From assembly GCA_949825025.1 (NCBI GenBank), contig OX463780.1, positions 43,194,979 through 43,258,978 of the forward strand: a DNA stretch of 64,000 nucleotides, written 5' to 3'. The notes under the pieces are model-generated. The model was given only the letters and a program-made list of their open reading frames with translations, did not search any database and was not told where the DNA came from. Shown here piece after piece: positions 1 to 13,669 of this stretch; within the stretch, counting starts at the first letter, position 1, and every line of letters starts with the position of its first letter. This DNA comes from Siphlonurus alternatus (Eukaryota > Arthropoda > Insecta > Ephemeroptera > Siphlonuridae). Position numbers and translations under genes: made by a program.

Positions 1-666
1 AAAATTTGTAATAATCTTAAGTAGAAAAAAACAACAAGAAAGAAAAGCATAAAAAATAAAAGAGAATTGCTTGTATGAGAATAGGAAAACAAGAAGTGAA
101 TGTCTCTCTCTGGAAAAAAAAAAAAACTTTTATATGCAAGAAAGAACAAAAAAAAAAGGAGGAAAAGTTAGGTATTCTCGCGTCATTTCAACTGAAAAAT
201 ACACGAGTAGAGTTTCTCTCTTCTTTTTTTTTCTACCTGGGATAGCAATATATAGCAAGCAATTCTGGTGCTATTGCGTATATAAGCTTTCAGCCTGATG
301 TATATTTCTCTCTCTCAGTGCCGCTATCTCATATACAGCCTCCTCAAGTATAGTATTCCCCGGCAGTAACGTCACTATGCTTATGAAGGATTCATACTTA
401 GGGGTTGCCACCACCCACCCACCCGTCGGGCTCTCGTTCCTTGCTTACTTGACAGGCGAATGCATATTTTAACGTTGCTCTTTCTTCTCATGAGTTTTGC
501 CTGTATTCGCTCACTAGCTTGCTTGCTGGTTGATGGTGTGTATATAACTATATATGGAAAAGCAGGCAGACTTTGAATATGCTGGGAATGTTATATACTA
601 AGCAATATGAGAAAAAGAGTGATATTGCTTGTATATATAAATTTATATAGTAAAAAAAGGGGGTGG

Positions 667-745
<79 letters not shown>
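667..745. repeat. (GA)n microsatellite
   Basis: About 39 GA units with one AA interruption near 675. It creates the Leu/Ser repeat open frames on the minus strand, which are not genes. Confidence 0.98.
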
Positions 746-746
<1 letters not shown>

Positions 747-1014
747 AATAGGCGGGTGAGTGGGTAGGTCTCTACCATACCTTTGTACAGAAATGACATG
801 AAATGTGTCACTTCTCATTTTAGTTGATATTTGAGAGAAAAAGAGAGTATATGTGTAAGAGAGGTATGGTTATAAAAAAATGTTTTATTATATGTGTATG
901 TGTATTTTTTTTTCTCTCTCTGTTAGATTCTCTCATTTTTTTTTTTTTTATTCTGTGACCAAAAAAAAAAAAAAGGCCTCTCATTCTCTTCCTCGCAACA
1001 CAGTAGAACAGTTC

Positions 1015-1180
1015 CAAACTTGACGTGGCATCAATGTTTTACGGGCTCGTTGTTTCCACCCTATCTCTCTGTGATCCCTGGGGTGTGACCACGAAGCCGG
1101 AACATTGGGGGTGGAGGGGCTGCCCAGTCGTACGTCACTCATTCCGCCCCAGTCTCTCTCTCTCTGCTCACCACTCTTAC
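1015..1180. promoter_or_regulatory. GC-rich island
   Basis: A compact GC-rich segment (GGGGTGTGACCACGAAGCC, CCCAGTCGTACGTCACTC) in AT-rich DNA, with no supportable reading frame. Confidence 0.25.
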
Positions 1181-2239
1181 TTTCGAGACTCAAATATATA
1201 TAAAAAAAAGAATTCTTCGTTTTACTTGACTAGTTTCTAAACTAACTTTATTTTTTACACAGATGATATCTTCACTTATCAATATTTTAGTATGAAAAAA
1301 TAATTTTTTATTTATGATATAGTTGGAGCTTTTTTTGTAAAGTTTAAAATTAAATGGTACATTGTCAAGTAACGTTTGACATTGTTTGAAAATTTCAAGT
1401 AATTCTCTCTATGTTTTAATAATTTATAAATCAAGTATTGATATAGAGGGTGTTTCTTTTTACAATTTTGCAGCTTAAAAAGTTGCATACCTTCAGACGT
1501 TTCAACACCATGCACAAATATTTTCAATTAGATCGCTTTCATTATGAATATAATAGAATAGAAATTTAGTCAAATCTTTAAAAAAAAAAAAAAATCTAAA
1601 ACAATATCTATAAAGAATAAAAAAAATGCAGTATTGGTTACACTTATTTCTTTTAAAATATTCATGCATGTAGTATGTATATTATGCACAGCTTTTATAC
1701 TCAATTTTTACTCAACGACTATATACTGGTAAATAGTTCTTGACTTTACCTCACCCAATTTAAAAATATTATTATAATAACATTAAAAATAATTGCATTA
1801 GGTGATTAAAGGCAATGCCAGTACCACCATACTTGATTAATGACAACATAATATACTGTATACTTGTAGTCTTGTAGTGCAGCCTTATACTTGATGGTTG
1901 CCGTCATTCGTTGTGGGCCTGAAATTGCCGTAACATGTATGCAAGAGCCTATGTTGTATTAATTAGTGGATTGTTTGGTTGATTTAATTTGTATACACAT
2001 GCAGAATGTATAATTACGAATATTCTTGACATTCTATACTTTATTTTTAGACACTGCTATATATATATATGATCATGCAGATAAATATATGCCTCTCATG
2101 GGAAAATTCAAAATTTACAATGAATTAAATACTAGAATCGAACCAAGGATATTATAATTTAAACAGTATAAAAAAATATTGCATATCTTATATTAAATTC
2201 TTTTTGACACAAAGAGTTTAAAAATTTAAATCTTTTTTA

Positions 2240-2530
2240 AGCGTTGAGCATGACAAAGTTGTGTTCCATGATCCTTTGTGTCAGCCGCGCCGTATTAAGC
2301 TCCGGCACGATTCGTCAGAGCTGTGACGTCACAATCGTTTGGGCGATACGATCTTGGTGGAGGTGCGAGTGGCCCCTCCTCATGTTCCGCACAAAAGCCA
2401 GTGACATAATCGGATTGTCTCACCGTGTCGACCGGCCGTTGATGCACACCGCCACCACGCGGTGTCAGGGACCGCCAATGTCGCAGTCGCCACCCGGGGA
2501 GCCATTTGGTCTTCTGGATGACCTCACAAC
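2240..2530. promoter_or_regulatory. GC-rich island with a CRE palindrome
   Basis: About 290 bp of GC-rich, CpG-containing DNA between AT-rich flanks. It has TGACGTCA at 2324-2331 and GTCGACCGGCCGTTGATG near 2428. It is open on the plus strand for 111 codons, but the translation has no known domain and no splice context fits hth. It is a candidate regulatory element rather than a gene. Confidence 0.35.
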
Positions 2531-3828
2531 AAAATATTCAATGCATTCAATTATAATTGCATTCATTTCATTAAATTAGATTTACTATCGAATTTTTCAC
2601 AATTTAAATTACAATAATAAAATAGTCTTTATTTTAAATAAACAAATTCCATTAATTTAATGTTTAATTAAACTTATTATTTATAAATTGACACATGTTG
2701 TTCTGCACAATCAAAAAGGTTCAAATAATAATAATAAAAAAAATGTGTACTGCTTAATTGAAATTCATTCAGTTGTATATATTTTTAAGTATTAATTTAA
2801 AATAAATTATTACACAGTTATAGCAAAGTGTTAAAAGTGAAGCAAGGCCCAAATCATATAATATATATCTGCTTACAATATTTGCAACAATGTTAATTGC
2901 TACAATATGCATGTTATCCCTAAAATGCAGCTGACCCAATACAAAGAAAAAAAAATAAACTGAACACCAGGTTAAGTAAAACATGTTTGATTTCTTGCTT
3001 ACCAGGATAGCAATAATGACGGTCGAAGTTTTAAGATAGCCTCTAATTAGTACCATGAAGCCATTACATAATACAAAAATGTCTAACCCAGAACAGAAAA
3101 TTAAATTTTACTGTGATATAAATTTTTGTTTAATATTTTATAATAAATCAATTTGGTAAATACATAATCTAATATTTTATGCAGTATAAACATGTGTAAT
3201 GTATGAGTACATACAATTGTATGATTAACAGCTTAGTTATGAAAACATGATTAAATTAGAACATAAATAACAAATATTATTATAATGTACGGTATAAATT
3301 TAGTTATAATATATTTTTTAAATATTTAAAAATGTAAATGTGATATTAAAATATTCATTGATCATACTTCGTCATATAACGATATGAATTTTAAATATTA
3401 CTCTCTCTTCATATATATTTACAAATATGACATGAAAAACTATATATTTGAAATCATGGGTAAAATTTAAAATAACCCGTTCGTCATGCTATACATTCAG
3501 TAATTCATTCAAGGCAGCCAATGTTTTGTCAATAAATACTATACAGTGATTGTTGCTTCTCTTATCTAAAACCATTAATCGTGACAGTATGGGTAAAAAT
3601 TGTCGATACATCACATTGATTTACATTAATATCGTTAGCTGCTGCAAAAATTTATATACAGCAGGGAGAGAAGAGTGAGAGCCTACTTTCAGTGTATTGA
3701 CAGCACTGTCGAAGCTCACTTATCATTTTTGTTCACACACAAAACATTTTTTATAAATAATATATATTTTGGCTAACAGCACCAATTTACGTACAACATC
3801 GTTCGATTTACCCTTTCCAACCCTCCAT

Positions 3829-3970
<142 letters not shown>

Positions 3971-4814
3971 ATTATAAATCCTTTCGCCTAATATAATATA
4001 AAAAAACTCATAATAAAAACTCCATTTTTTTTTCGTCATATTAGTACTGATTTTGCAGTTGATTTTTTATGTGTTTCTAATGTTTTTAATTTTAATTAAA
4101 TATCAACAATAAAATGTTTTGTTATTTTACAAGTTTTTTTTTAAATAAAAAAGTAATTCTCTGTAAATAGTGTCAGTCAATAATAGGTATATATGGTAAG
4201 TAATGTCAGTAAAATATTACACAATTAACAACACGGGTTGTATTTCCCCTTTTTCTCCCTCTTTTTGGTGCGTTAGTCGTTAACCGTAAACGACGTTGGG
4301 CTACAAACAAATAGTACGCACCATAAAACAGTAGGAATTCATCTGCTTAGTAGTTAAATAAAAGAGAAGTGAGAGGGAAGAATAACAAAATGATGTTTAT
4401 TGTAAGAAGGGTGCTAAAATAACGTTTGTAATTGTTATAGGCAAATAAATTTTTTATGTAAAATAATTTAAATGCAATCAATTATATTAACAAATTATTA
4501 TTTTTGTTTTAAAATAACTTTTAGATATTTCTTCTTTGTTTTAATTTTGTTTATTACGTAAATACCATAATTATTTCCATATAAACAATACATAAATTAA
4601 TATTGTTGTTTTATGTAGAAAAATGTATTATATATCTCAATCTATTGCCTTAAATGAAGATAATATAATTTATTGATAGAATCTATACGTCTAAAAAAAA
4701 ATACATATACACATGTATTCATGAGACAGTCGACATGCATACTCAGTCTAGTAATACTGTATATTATTATTATAGTCTAGTTGAGAGGTAGGAGCGATAT
4801 ATAAGCGATCAAAG

Positions 4815-4844
4815 CTGTCATACTGCGGCCTTTCTGATTGACAG
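4815..4844. promoter_or_regulatory. Exd/Hth (PBX-MEIS) composite site with a paired MEIS half-site
   Basis: TGATTGACAG at 4835-4844 is the consensus for an Exd/PBX-Hth/MEIS heterodimer. A CTGTCA (inverted MEIS half-site) lies at 4815-4820. It sits downstream of a gene that itself encodes Hth, so feedback is possible. Binding is not shown by the sequence, and a 10-bp match can arise by chance. Confidence 0.45.
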
Positions 4845-5689
4845 CATGTTATGATAGATGAGCTAATGATGAGGTGCTATATTATATATATATATATAAT
4901 ATATATAGCGTTACAAACCAACCACTGTCATTTAATTTATATACAATATTTACTTTTCTAAAACCAAAAGCTGGACTCGTCCTAATATTATAACATATAC
5001 TTGTCTGTGAATCTGACAACACCCTCAAAAGGAGGTTTCATTTTTTGATTGGTTACAGACAGATAGAGAAGCTTTGCTTCCCACACTATATCTCTCTCGT
5101 GCTGTAATAATCGCGCACGATACAAGCGAGAGTAAACTCTTGCTTACCTTGCTCTAGGACGTATATATTCCCACAAACTTTTATCTTTTCCTCCCCCTTC
5201 TCCTCTTGCACAGTTTACCCGTTAGTAATTTGTACCTAAAAAAAATCTTAAGCCTCATAACTTCTCATTTCTTTCAAGAAACGTCCATCTTCAATGCTAT
5301 ATATAACACGATGATCACCGTATATATTGATATATAGGTATGTATAAAAAAAAGAAAATATTACCTCTTAATTTCAATTTTTTATTTTGATTAATTATTC
5401 AATAGGTGTAAAAATATAAAGTTTATAAAATATATTTTTTTTTCTGTAAAATTATGTTTAAAGGAAAAAAAAAGTAATCGATTAGATTGATTACTTTAAA
5501 AGAGAGTAAGAAAAAAAAAGGAGAAAAAAAAAATAAAGAAGGATTTAAAGTTTGTAGAAACTCGATATAATTAACTTTAAAGAAAAAAAACGTAGGGTGA
5601 TTCAATCCTATAGGATTACTTTTTTCTTAATAAAAAAAAAATACAGCTTTTAAATTATATTATTTTATTTTTCAAAAGGTCAGTTGTAA

Positions 5690-5945
5690 GGCAATTACCT
5701 GAGACCTGTAGAAGGTTACCCCTGAATTTCAGGCAACCTGGTTATACAGTGAGGTCAGATCAACGTAAAGGACGTGGGAAGATCTCTCCCAGCATCCCTA
5801 TGGACCACAAGCCGCCGCCGCCGCCGCTAAGCGCATCACAGCGGGATACTTACTTCATTGTTCCTTCTCTTAAATCGGGTGGAGTCTCCTCGTTTTTTCT
5901 TCATGTTGACACGTGTTTCTCTCCACTCATCCCATGTCGAAATCA
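5690..5945. promoter_or_regulatory. GC-rich island with a (CCG)5 tract
   Basis: Contains GCCGCCGCCGCCGCC at 5812-5827 and GGACGTGGGAAGATC. The 67-codon plus frame across it is short, proline-rich and unrecognised. Confidence 0.25.
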
Positions 5946-8089
5946 ACAATAAGAACCCTTTTACATATTGTTAATGCTTTAGTAAGGTATTATGTTTTAT
6001 TAAATACCAATGAAGAATTTTTTTAGAATTTTTATTTAAACAAAAAGAAAGTAGTTTTTTATATACATTCTACGCTGTTTGTTTTATATATAAAAAAAGT
6101 TAATCTCATCTAGATATAAAAAAAAAGTAGAAAATGAGCTAAGGGGTAAAAAGAATGAGGTGGGAATTAGGGGATGAAAAAAAAAGCATTTCGTATATAG
6201 TAGTAGTAGGGGTGAAGTGAAATGGTGTGCGTTTCTTAATTTCCGGGACGATTATAATTACACGAGCTCCGTAGTGGAGAGAACGAATATAGCGAGCGAG
6301 CAGGAAAGAGAAGCATTACCAGATGAAATTGAGATCTAAAACAAGATGGATGATTTTTTTAAGATAGATGATTTTTCTTTTATTCTCTTACATTGCATTT
6401 TTCTATTTTAAAAGTATTGGATACCATACACCGATAAATTAGACACAGAAAACACAGTAGATCACGGAAATGAAAAAGAACTTATTGTTTAGTATATAAT
6501 AATTAAAAATTATTAGCATAATTCAGTTATGTCATGCATTACACATTTATTTGATATTAAATCATGTTTCCATTGAATTATCTTTCCAAAATAATGTGTA
6601 TTTTTCTACAAATGTCATTGCTTATTAATTATAATTACACAGATGCAGTATAAACGTCGCGTGATTATTAATCCTGGCTAATTGCAACTCCAAAGGATAT
6701 TTAAAGAGAATTCTGTAGGTTTAAAATTTAGATAGTAAAAAAAGTATGTCCAGGCTAGTAATATAAATATGAAAATAGTTCAATTCACTATACGGCTCCA
6801 TAACAACAAACAGAGAAGGGTTAGCGTTCCCGAGGTGTACAGTACAATATGTATTTTAAATTTTATTTATGCATACTCTTAATACAAGTACACATTATAA
6901 TGCGTATGAGACGCATGGAATTAGCATTTTAATTTTAACACTATATGACTTTGCAATTCTACATATATGAAGATTATAAAAATACAAACAAAAATACAAA
7001 TTAGTTTTTTTTTACTAAATCCTTTGAATTAAAATATAATTTAAATAATGAGATATATATATGAATTAAAACAAATTTATTTTTCTGCTTTAATGTCTTT
7101 CTTTCTTTTGTATTATATTAAATTATATAAAAAAAATTATCCATAATTCTATATAACGTATAAGCAAGTTAAGGAGAGAGACCTTTGTGTGGTTGACTGG
7201 AAAAAAAAAAGAGGAGGAAAATTTTTATTGTGTGAAGCTTTTTACAAAGAGTAGGATGAGGAAGAGATATCAGAGAGAGAGACGCGCTCGCTCGAGAGGA
7301 TAAAAAAATTGTAAAAAGAGTAAAGAAAAAATATTGTAAAGCAAAAAGGGGGATGAAAAAAAAAAGTACGAAACCAACAAGATAATTACCTGCTGGCCTA
7401 GAGGAATTATACTCGCAAAGTTTATATTTATATTTGTACCAAGCAGAGACTTCTGGCTGCGTGTTTTTTTTCTGTGGCTGGGCGAACGTGATAAGTACGT
7501 GAGACTTGTATGTGTACATTACATGCCTTCCTGCTGCTGCTGTCTGAATGGATGGTGCTCCAGTTATTAGGGAAATGAAATGCTGGAGAATATCGCTGCA
7601 GGGTAGAGGGAGGAAAACGGAATGAATGCTGAGTCTGATAAAAAAAAAAAAAGAGTGGGGTGGGAGGAAGAGAGTTGAGCCTGTATCTGACAGCTCAAAT
7701 CGCGGGGTCTCGTTTTCCCTGAAGAAGCGAAAGGTTTCTCTCTCTCACTTGCTAGCTCGCACTCAACTGACAAGGTTTACTAATTACCTCAGCTTCCCTC
7801 CCTCTCTTACCCATACCAAATCATTCCACCCCCTATGTCATTAAAGCCAAACTCTTTTCTTATCCAAAAACTCCTAACTCATTTTTTCCTCTCTACAAGA
7901 AGAAGAAGAAAAAAAAAAGAGGAAACTTACCAATCGGTGACGATTTTTTTTCATTTTATTTTTCTCCTTTTTCCTTAATTCGTTTTTTTTTCCCCCTTCC
8001 TTTTTTCCCTTCTTCTATCTCGTTTCCTTTTTTATTCAACCCTACATTTTTTTATTAAAAAAAAAAGTCATCTACCGTTTCCTTGAGTT

Positions 8090-8480
8090 GGAAAATGAGG
8101 AAAGCATTTGTCGTGCTAATGAAGAAAAGGTAGGAAAGAGTGAATGCATCAAGCGGATGCTGTTTTGCTCCTGATGCAGCTCTCAGATATAAAAAGGCAT
8201 CATGGTTCACCTGAGATATTGACGCGAGGTGGCAGCCACTTACCCCAGCCCTTGCCGGCTGACAGTGACGTATGCCACCGAACCGACAAGTGAGCAGTGT
8301 TGTGGGACACTCACCCGTAACTCACACGTATCGAACTCAGTGATTGTGACCTTGTATTTGGTAAAGGGCACAAGTCGATTGCAGCTCAAAGACTCGTCAA
8401 TAGTGGAGATATGCAATCATATTTTTGATCTCCTCATGCCTACCTGCCAGTATACATATTATAACAGAGAAAACGCATGT
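8090..8480. promoter_or_regulatory. GC-richer island with a TATA-like box and a lone donor
   Basis: TATAAAAA lies at 8188-8195 on the plus strand. A donor-like GGGGTAAGTG lies on the minus strand at 8234-8243. Neither can be tied to an exon, so this is listed as possible regulatory DNA. Confidence 0.25.
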
Positions 8481-9289
8481 TGAGTACAGAATATAAGGAA
8501 GGTATAAAAATATATAATATACTCACATGCAAAATAGCATTTTAGTTGTTTTTATTTATATACATAATGTATAAGAAAATGACAAATATTGGAAACAAGA
8601 AAATGAAAACCCGTTCAATGCTTTGCATATATAACCTGAGGCAAATAATGATTGCCATCATAGTTCATGAAAGCACACCTCGAAATAGCATTACACGTAC
8701 TTTAATTGTTTGTGAAAAATTTCGCGTGGTGAAAAACTGAATTTTTAACAAGAAAAAAATTGAAATATTGCATCTTTGAACAAATAGGATTAACATTCAA
8801 ACTGTCACGAGTTGTACGGTAAATACTGTACTGTGCCTTTATTGTATTATAGTCAATGCTATAAATTAATTCTTTACCAATAAATTTCAGCTATAAATGT
8901 TTATAAATTTTCCATGAGGTATTTTATAACCACAAAGAGATTTTAAATGAATGAACTTAATTTGTTTTTATTAAATGGTTTAATTGAAAATTTCAAAAAA
9001 ATTATAATTTAAAATCCATTTAGTAAAATTAGAATTTATTGATTTGTTTTATTTTCAGTAAAATAATTCATTATATACTTTAGATTTATATCATAAGCTA
9101 TTATTTTCCCATGCTTTAAAATAATTAATATTTTATACCTTTAAATTTTACAATATAACATTTTAAGTAATAAAATAAATTAATTTATTATTAAAATCAT
9201 ACTTTATTTGTCAGAACAATGTGTGTAATAACCATTTTATAACAAAACATTGTGTCAGTTTCATTAAATTTTTTTGTCCATCATGCCTT

Positions 9290-10045
9290 CCTTGCATTTT
9301 TTTTTTATGTGGAATTCCGCGAGTTTGAGCGAATGCAGCGAGGAGCGAGGAGGTGGTTGCATGCAGTGGTTCGTCACAACGAGAGGAGATTCCGCGGCGG
9401 TGCTACAGCACTTTATTGATTGGCCGAGCTCGCTCTCACCTCACGACTCCGCCCCACTGGCCCGGCCATCGAGCCGAGAGAGAAGCTCGTCAGTACTCGT
9501 TGCAATATTACTAACGTCATACAAACTGCATATTTTCATAATGCACTGTTGAATTTTTTAAACTTAAAAACCTATGATAATATAAATTTAAGGTACTATG
9601 GTTAATTCTCCATGATCAATTAATTTAATATCATTAATCAAAATCAGACAAAAGATGACAACTTAACAACAAATTATATACACGAAAGGATTATTGAGTT
9701 AGATAAATTCTTTGATATATTTACATTTTAAATAAAACAAATTATAATTTTATGAAATTTTAAATGTTTGATTGAAAAAAAAAAGAGTAAAAAAAAAATA
9801 TTGGTATTAATCTATGGCATTAGATTTTTTTAAATCATTGCTGATTGTATCTGTATTGGAGTATAAACAGTGTGGCGAGTGGAGGCAGTTTTATTGCTCT
9901 GCGGGTCGTCTATCTCGCGGACCGTCGTGGCCACCACTCCGCACTCCGGCCCGGCATGTGCTCATATTTCACCGCCTCCCGCCCGACCGCTCGCGCCTAA
10001 TGGCCCTCTAATTACAGCGTGCATAGCTACAGAACGACTCTCGCA
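9290..10045. promoter_or_regulatory. two neighbouring GC-rich islands
   Basis: GC-rich blocks at about 9300-9500 (GAGCGAATGCAGCGAGGAGC) and 9870-10045 (CTCGCGGACCGTCGTGGCC) are separated by AT-rich DNA. Their open frames are short and share no known domain. Confidence 0.25.
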
Positions 10046-10104
10046 ATAATAAAAATAATATTTTTTTTTTCCTGCTTTTATACCCGTGAAAAATCTGTGA
10101 TTAC

Positions 10105-10144
<40 letters not shown>
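10105..10144. repeat. (GA)n microsatellite, 40 bp
   Basis: A short GA run with one AA interruption, just right of the GC-rich island at 9870-10045. Confidence 0.97.
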
Positions 10145-10810
10145 TAGTAGTAAAAAAAAGTAATTGATGTACATGATTAATTATTAAAAAATACACTCAC
10201 CCAGTTTAAAAACGTTTTTAACTCTAATGAGTTTTTGTTATATATAATCATATCAAAATCCCCTACTCCCCCTCCCCCTTTATCTCGCTCTTATTCTCAT
10301 ATTAAACATGCTATAAATATAATTTTTTTATTTTTTAACCCCTAGCTATAAACGTGTGTGCTGTAACTGCATGCGCTGATGTAAAGGTAATTTTTTTTTG
10401 TTTAATCAAAGTTGTTATCATGGACGAGTAAAAATGAGTTGTCAAGGCCGGGAAAATAAGCCCATATGAAAAGTGAGTGATTCCTCTTGATAGGACGTTA
10501 TCAAAGAGTAAGTGGCGCCGCACGAAACGCCGTCACATCTACTCAAATATGTTGGCTAATAGTGATGATGTTATTATTAAACTTAATCAAGACACAATGG
10601 AAAATCATTTCTTTAAAAAAACTAACTTGACGTTAATATTGATAAGAATGACATATTTGACCTTAAATTTGTTTATATATTTTTATTATAAATTTAAATA
10701 TTAAATATATTGACATTTTCTTCTATGTACTCTATTTTCTATTTGAAAAAACATTATATTATATACTTATAGTCTTCGAAACTATATATTTAATATTTTA
10801 ATATATATTT

Positions 10811-11162
10811 CGAAATTTTATAATGTACAACATACATGAAAAAAATTTATTGCAGAAATGAATACAGGGTATATACCAAATTATGAATTTTTTCAGATTT
10901 TTTTGAGACTCGGAACTATTTTTAAATAATTATATTGAAAGTCCTGTGATTTCAGTTGGCACCCCTGAATCCTTAATAAAAAGGATAGAAACTGGACGCC
11001 TATTGACGCCTCCAGGGGGCGTGGACGTACTTCCAATAATTATTTAAAAATAGTTCTGGGTCTCAAAAAAATCTGAAAAAATTCAGAATAGCATAATTTG
11101 GTACCCTCTATTCATTTTTGTAATAAAAAATTTTCATTTATGTTGTCCATTAGAAAGTTCTA
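10811..11162. mobile_element. inverted-repeat element with about 110-bp arms
   Basis: The left arm (ATGTACAACATACATGAA ... TTTTTTCAGATTTTTTTGAG ... ACTATTTTTAAATAATT) pairs with the right arm (AATTATTTAAAAATAGT ... CTCAAAAAAATCTGAAAAAA ... ATGTTGTCCAT). They enclose a GC-richer centre (about 10960-11030) with GGCGTGGACGTAC. The arms differ at about one base in ten, so it is not recent. The exact ends and target duplication are unclear. Confidence 0.65.
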
Positions 11163-12784
11163 GTTTAATTTATTTTTTATAACAATTTTAAATTAAATAA
11201 ATAAAAATTACACAAACTGAATTCAATTAAATTCTTACGTTCATATATTTAAGACAGGCTTCAAATTACCTTATGATATAAATATATAAGTACATAAAAA
11301 TTGCATCATGATGTAGATATAGTATGGCATATATGGCACATGCAATAGTATAAAATTACATTATAATACTTGATCATTATAGGTTGCATGCTTCACTGAC
11401 TTTTTAGACGATCCATAAAACCACAGTAAAAATAGTATAAAAATTTTCTACATGTCTTTCTCTTCATTTCACCCCCTATAAAATATATATATATAACATA
11501 ATCTTTTTCACCCCGTCAAATGCTGCCATCTATCGTTATTTATAAAATTTAAAAATAATATTTTATTATTATTACATTTTGATAGCTTTATATAAAAAAA
11601 AAAAATTTACTAATTTTATGTAATACTAAAATTAAGTAAATATTATTTTATATAGAATGATAAATTAATATTAACGCTAAAGTTGACAACAATAAATTGT
11701 TTGATTGTAAACGGAAACAGACAGTATTATAAAAAGATATAACGGTAAGGTAAGAAGAAAGACTTATGCTGTATCGAATGTAAAAGTGACACGGTGGTGT
11801 TTTATTCGACACGATGATATTGTTGCTGGTGGTATGCATGCTGCGTGTGATTCTCGACACGCGTGGGACTGCATAGTGTTGTCTTCATCATGCAGTAGTC
11901 TCTCAAGCATGTTGTCTCTTGTAGATTTTTTTTTTTTTAAATATGTATTTTGCATGCAATACCATATTTTATTATAATGTAAAATATATTTCTTAGAATT
12001 ACGAGCGTCAAAATAAAAATACATATAAAAAAATTTGCACATATAATATTCATAAAGAATATCAATTGATATTTTAATGTTTATATTATAATGATAAAGA
12101 CTTTATATACATATGATGTGTATGTGTGTATAAAAAAAAAAAATAATGTTAGGCCCACCCACGCATGCTTATTATATGAAAAGGATTATAATTTAAATAT
12201 GAAATTCTGAATGTAAAGGTAATGTGAAATTTTGAAGAAGGCAACCAGTAATATAATTTTTTGTTGAATTTAAGTTTAATTCTCAAATTCACGAATTAAT
12301 GCAGTTGGATTTTAAACACAATATTTTCAAATATTTAAAAAAATGTGTATGTCTAAATTTAACTTGAAATTATTTGTCAACCCTTAATTGTATTTTTGTA
12401 GTGCTCCTTTAATATTTTAATGGAATCTGTATTAATTGTATTATTATGTTCCTTAACTGATATTTAATTTAAAACAATACCTAAGATTCACTCATATAAT
12501 CGCTCACTAATACAAATAACATTCTGCTAATTAAATAGGAGGGGTGTAGGAGGTTAAAATTTCAGCTTAGGAGCAATCAACATAACTCAAAACATTCAAT
12601 TTTTTTTTTAATTTTAATATATTAATATTGACAACAAAATTTGCAAAAAAAGATATTGTCCATCAGTTTTATTATTCTATATTGCAAAAATTCATACATT
12701 ATTATACATAGTAGCAAAGTACAGATTAGTTTATTGTAATATATTTCTATAAAATATAATTTAATAACATTTACTTTTTTTTCA

Positions 12785-12990
12785 CCTTCAGAACCATCAA
12801 TCTACGGTACATAAAAGAGTGACGAAGGCGAACTAAAATTAAATGTCCTCCTCATATTTTATAACGTTAGGAGGTCGTTTGGAAGCCGGCAAAGTCCGTC
12901 TGCATGCTGACTTTGTCACCCGCTTATAGAGTAAGCCAACCCACAGGACTGTGTCGTCACTGTAACTGTGATGTCAAAATATTGTGAGAT
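12785..12990. promoter_or_regulatory. GC-richer island left of the long inverted repeat
   Basis: Contains GGAAGCCGGCAAAGTCCGTC and ACTGTGTCGTCACTG. No frame of note. Confidence 0.22.
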
Positions 12991-13102
12991 GGGTGGATAT
13001 TAGCACTGTTATAATTGTGTAGGGCTTGGATTTATGGGTAAAAAAAGTGCAATTCTTCTAATTGTATTATTTGGTATGTGTACTATCTAGTACAGCAGAC
13101 TC

Positions 13103-13669
13103 TTAATGGGAAATTCTCCTACATATATTTTAATTTTTTTTCAGATGCTCTATGCCTTGAAACTAAATGTCCTAAAACAAAAAAGTTTCAATTTTCAAAA
13201 TTGGAGGCATGGAAATTTTTTAAAAATCTCTCTCTTTTTGAATTTAGCGCCAAAACGTGACGTAGAAACTGCCTAGCAGGCGAAATTTTCCGGCAATAAA
13301 TTTATATTTTCGATCATCACTCTTAAAGTAAACTGATATTAGAGACAAAACTATTGATACTATATAGGGTAGAAAAACGTGCTGATTTCGATCGTGTTAC
13401 TAAAATTTATAGCCAATGACTCCTTGACGCTCAAACTATGATATCAGGTATCAGGCAGTTGTTGTGTGTTAACTAGGGAGTTTCTACGTCACAATTTTCA
13501 GGTTTGCGCGCAGGTTGCATATATTTTGCCCCTATTCCAATAATCCCTTCAGAGTCCCCAAATTTGAGTTAAAAAAGTTGAAACTTAAGTCAAACTTATT
13601 GTTAATATGTACCCTATCATAATATAGTAGTTAAATTAAAATATGAGTTGTAAGAGAATTCCCCATTAT
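13103..13669. mobile_element. long diverged inverted repeat (about 567 bp), MITE-like
   Basis: The outer arms TAATGGGAAATTCTCCTACA (from 13103) and its counterpart ending at 13669 pair. So do middle segments around AGTTTCAA and the inner arms GTGACGTAGAAACTGCCTAG (13257-13276) and CTAGGGAGTTTCTACGTCAC (13473-13492, one mismatch). The whole can fold as one interrupted hairpin. It is probably an old non-autonomous DNA transposon. The 60-codon open frame at 13078-13260 lies in the left arm and has no recognisable domain. Confidence 0.68.

Noticed and set aside
5148..5160. GCAAG|GTAAGC on the minus strand as a second recursive splice site
   Set aside because: It lacks a pyrimidine tract and the CAG of the consensus, and lies outside the established hth intron.
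8234..8243. Donor-like GGGGTAAGTG on the minus strand
   Set aside because: No open frame or acceptor pairs with it in a way that fits hth, and the upstream base context is weak.
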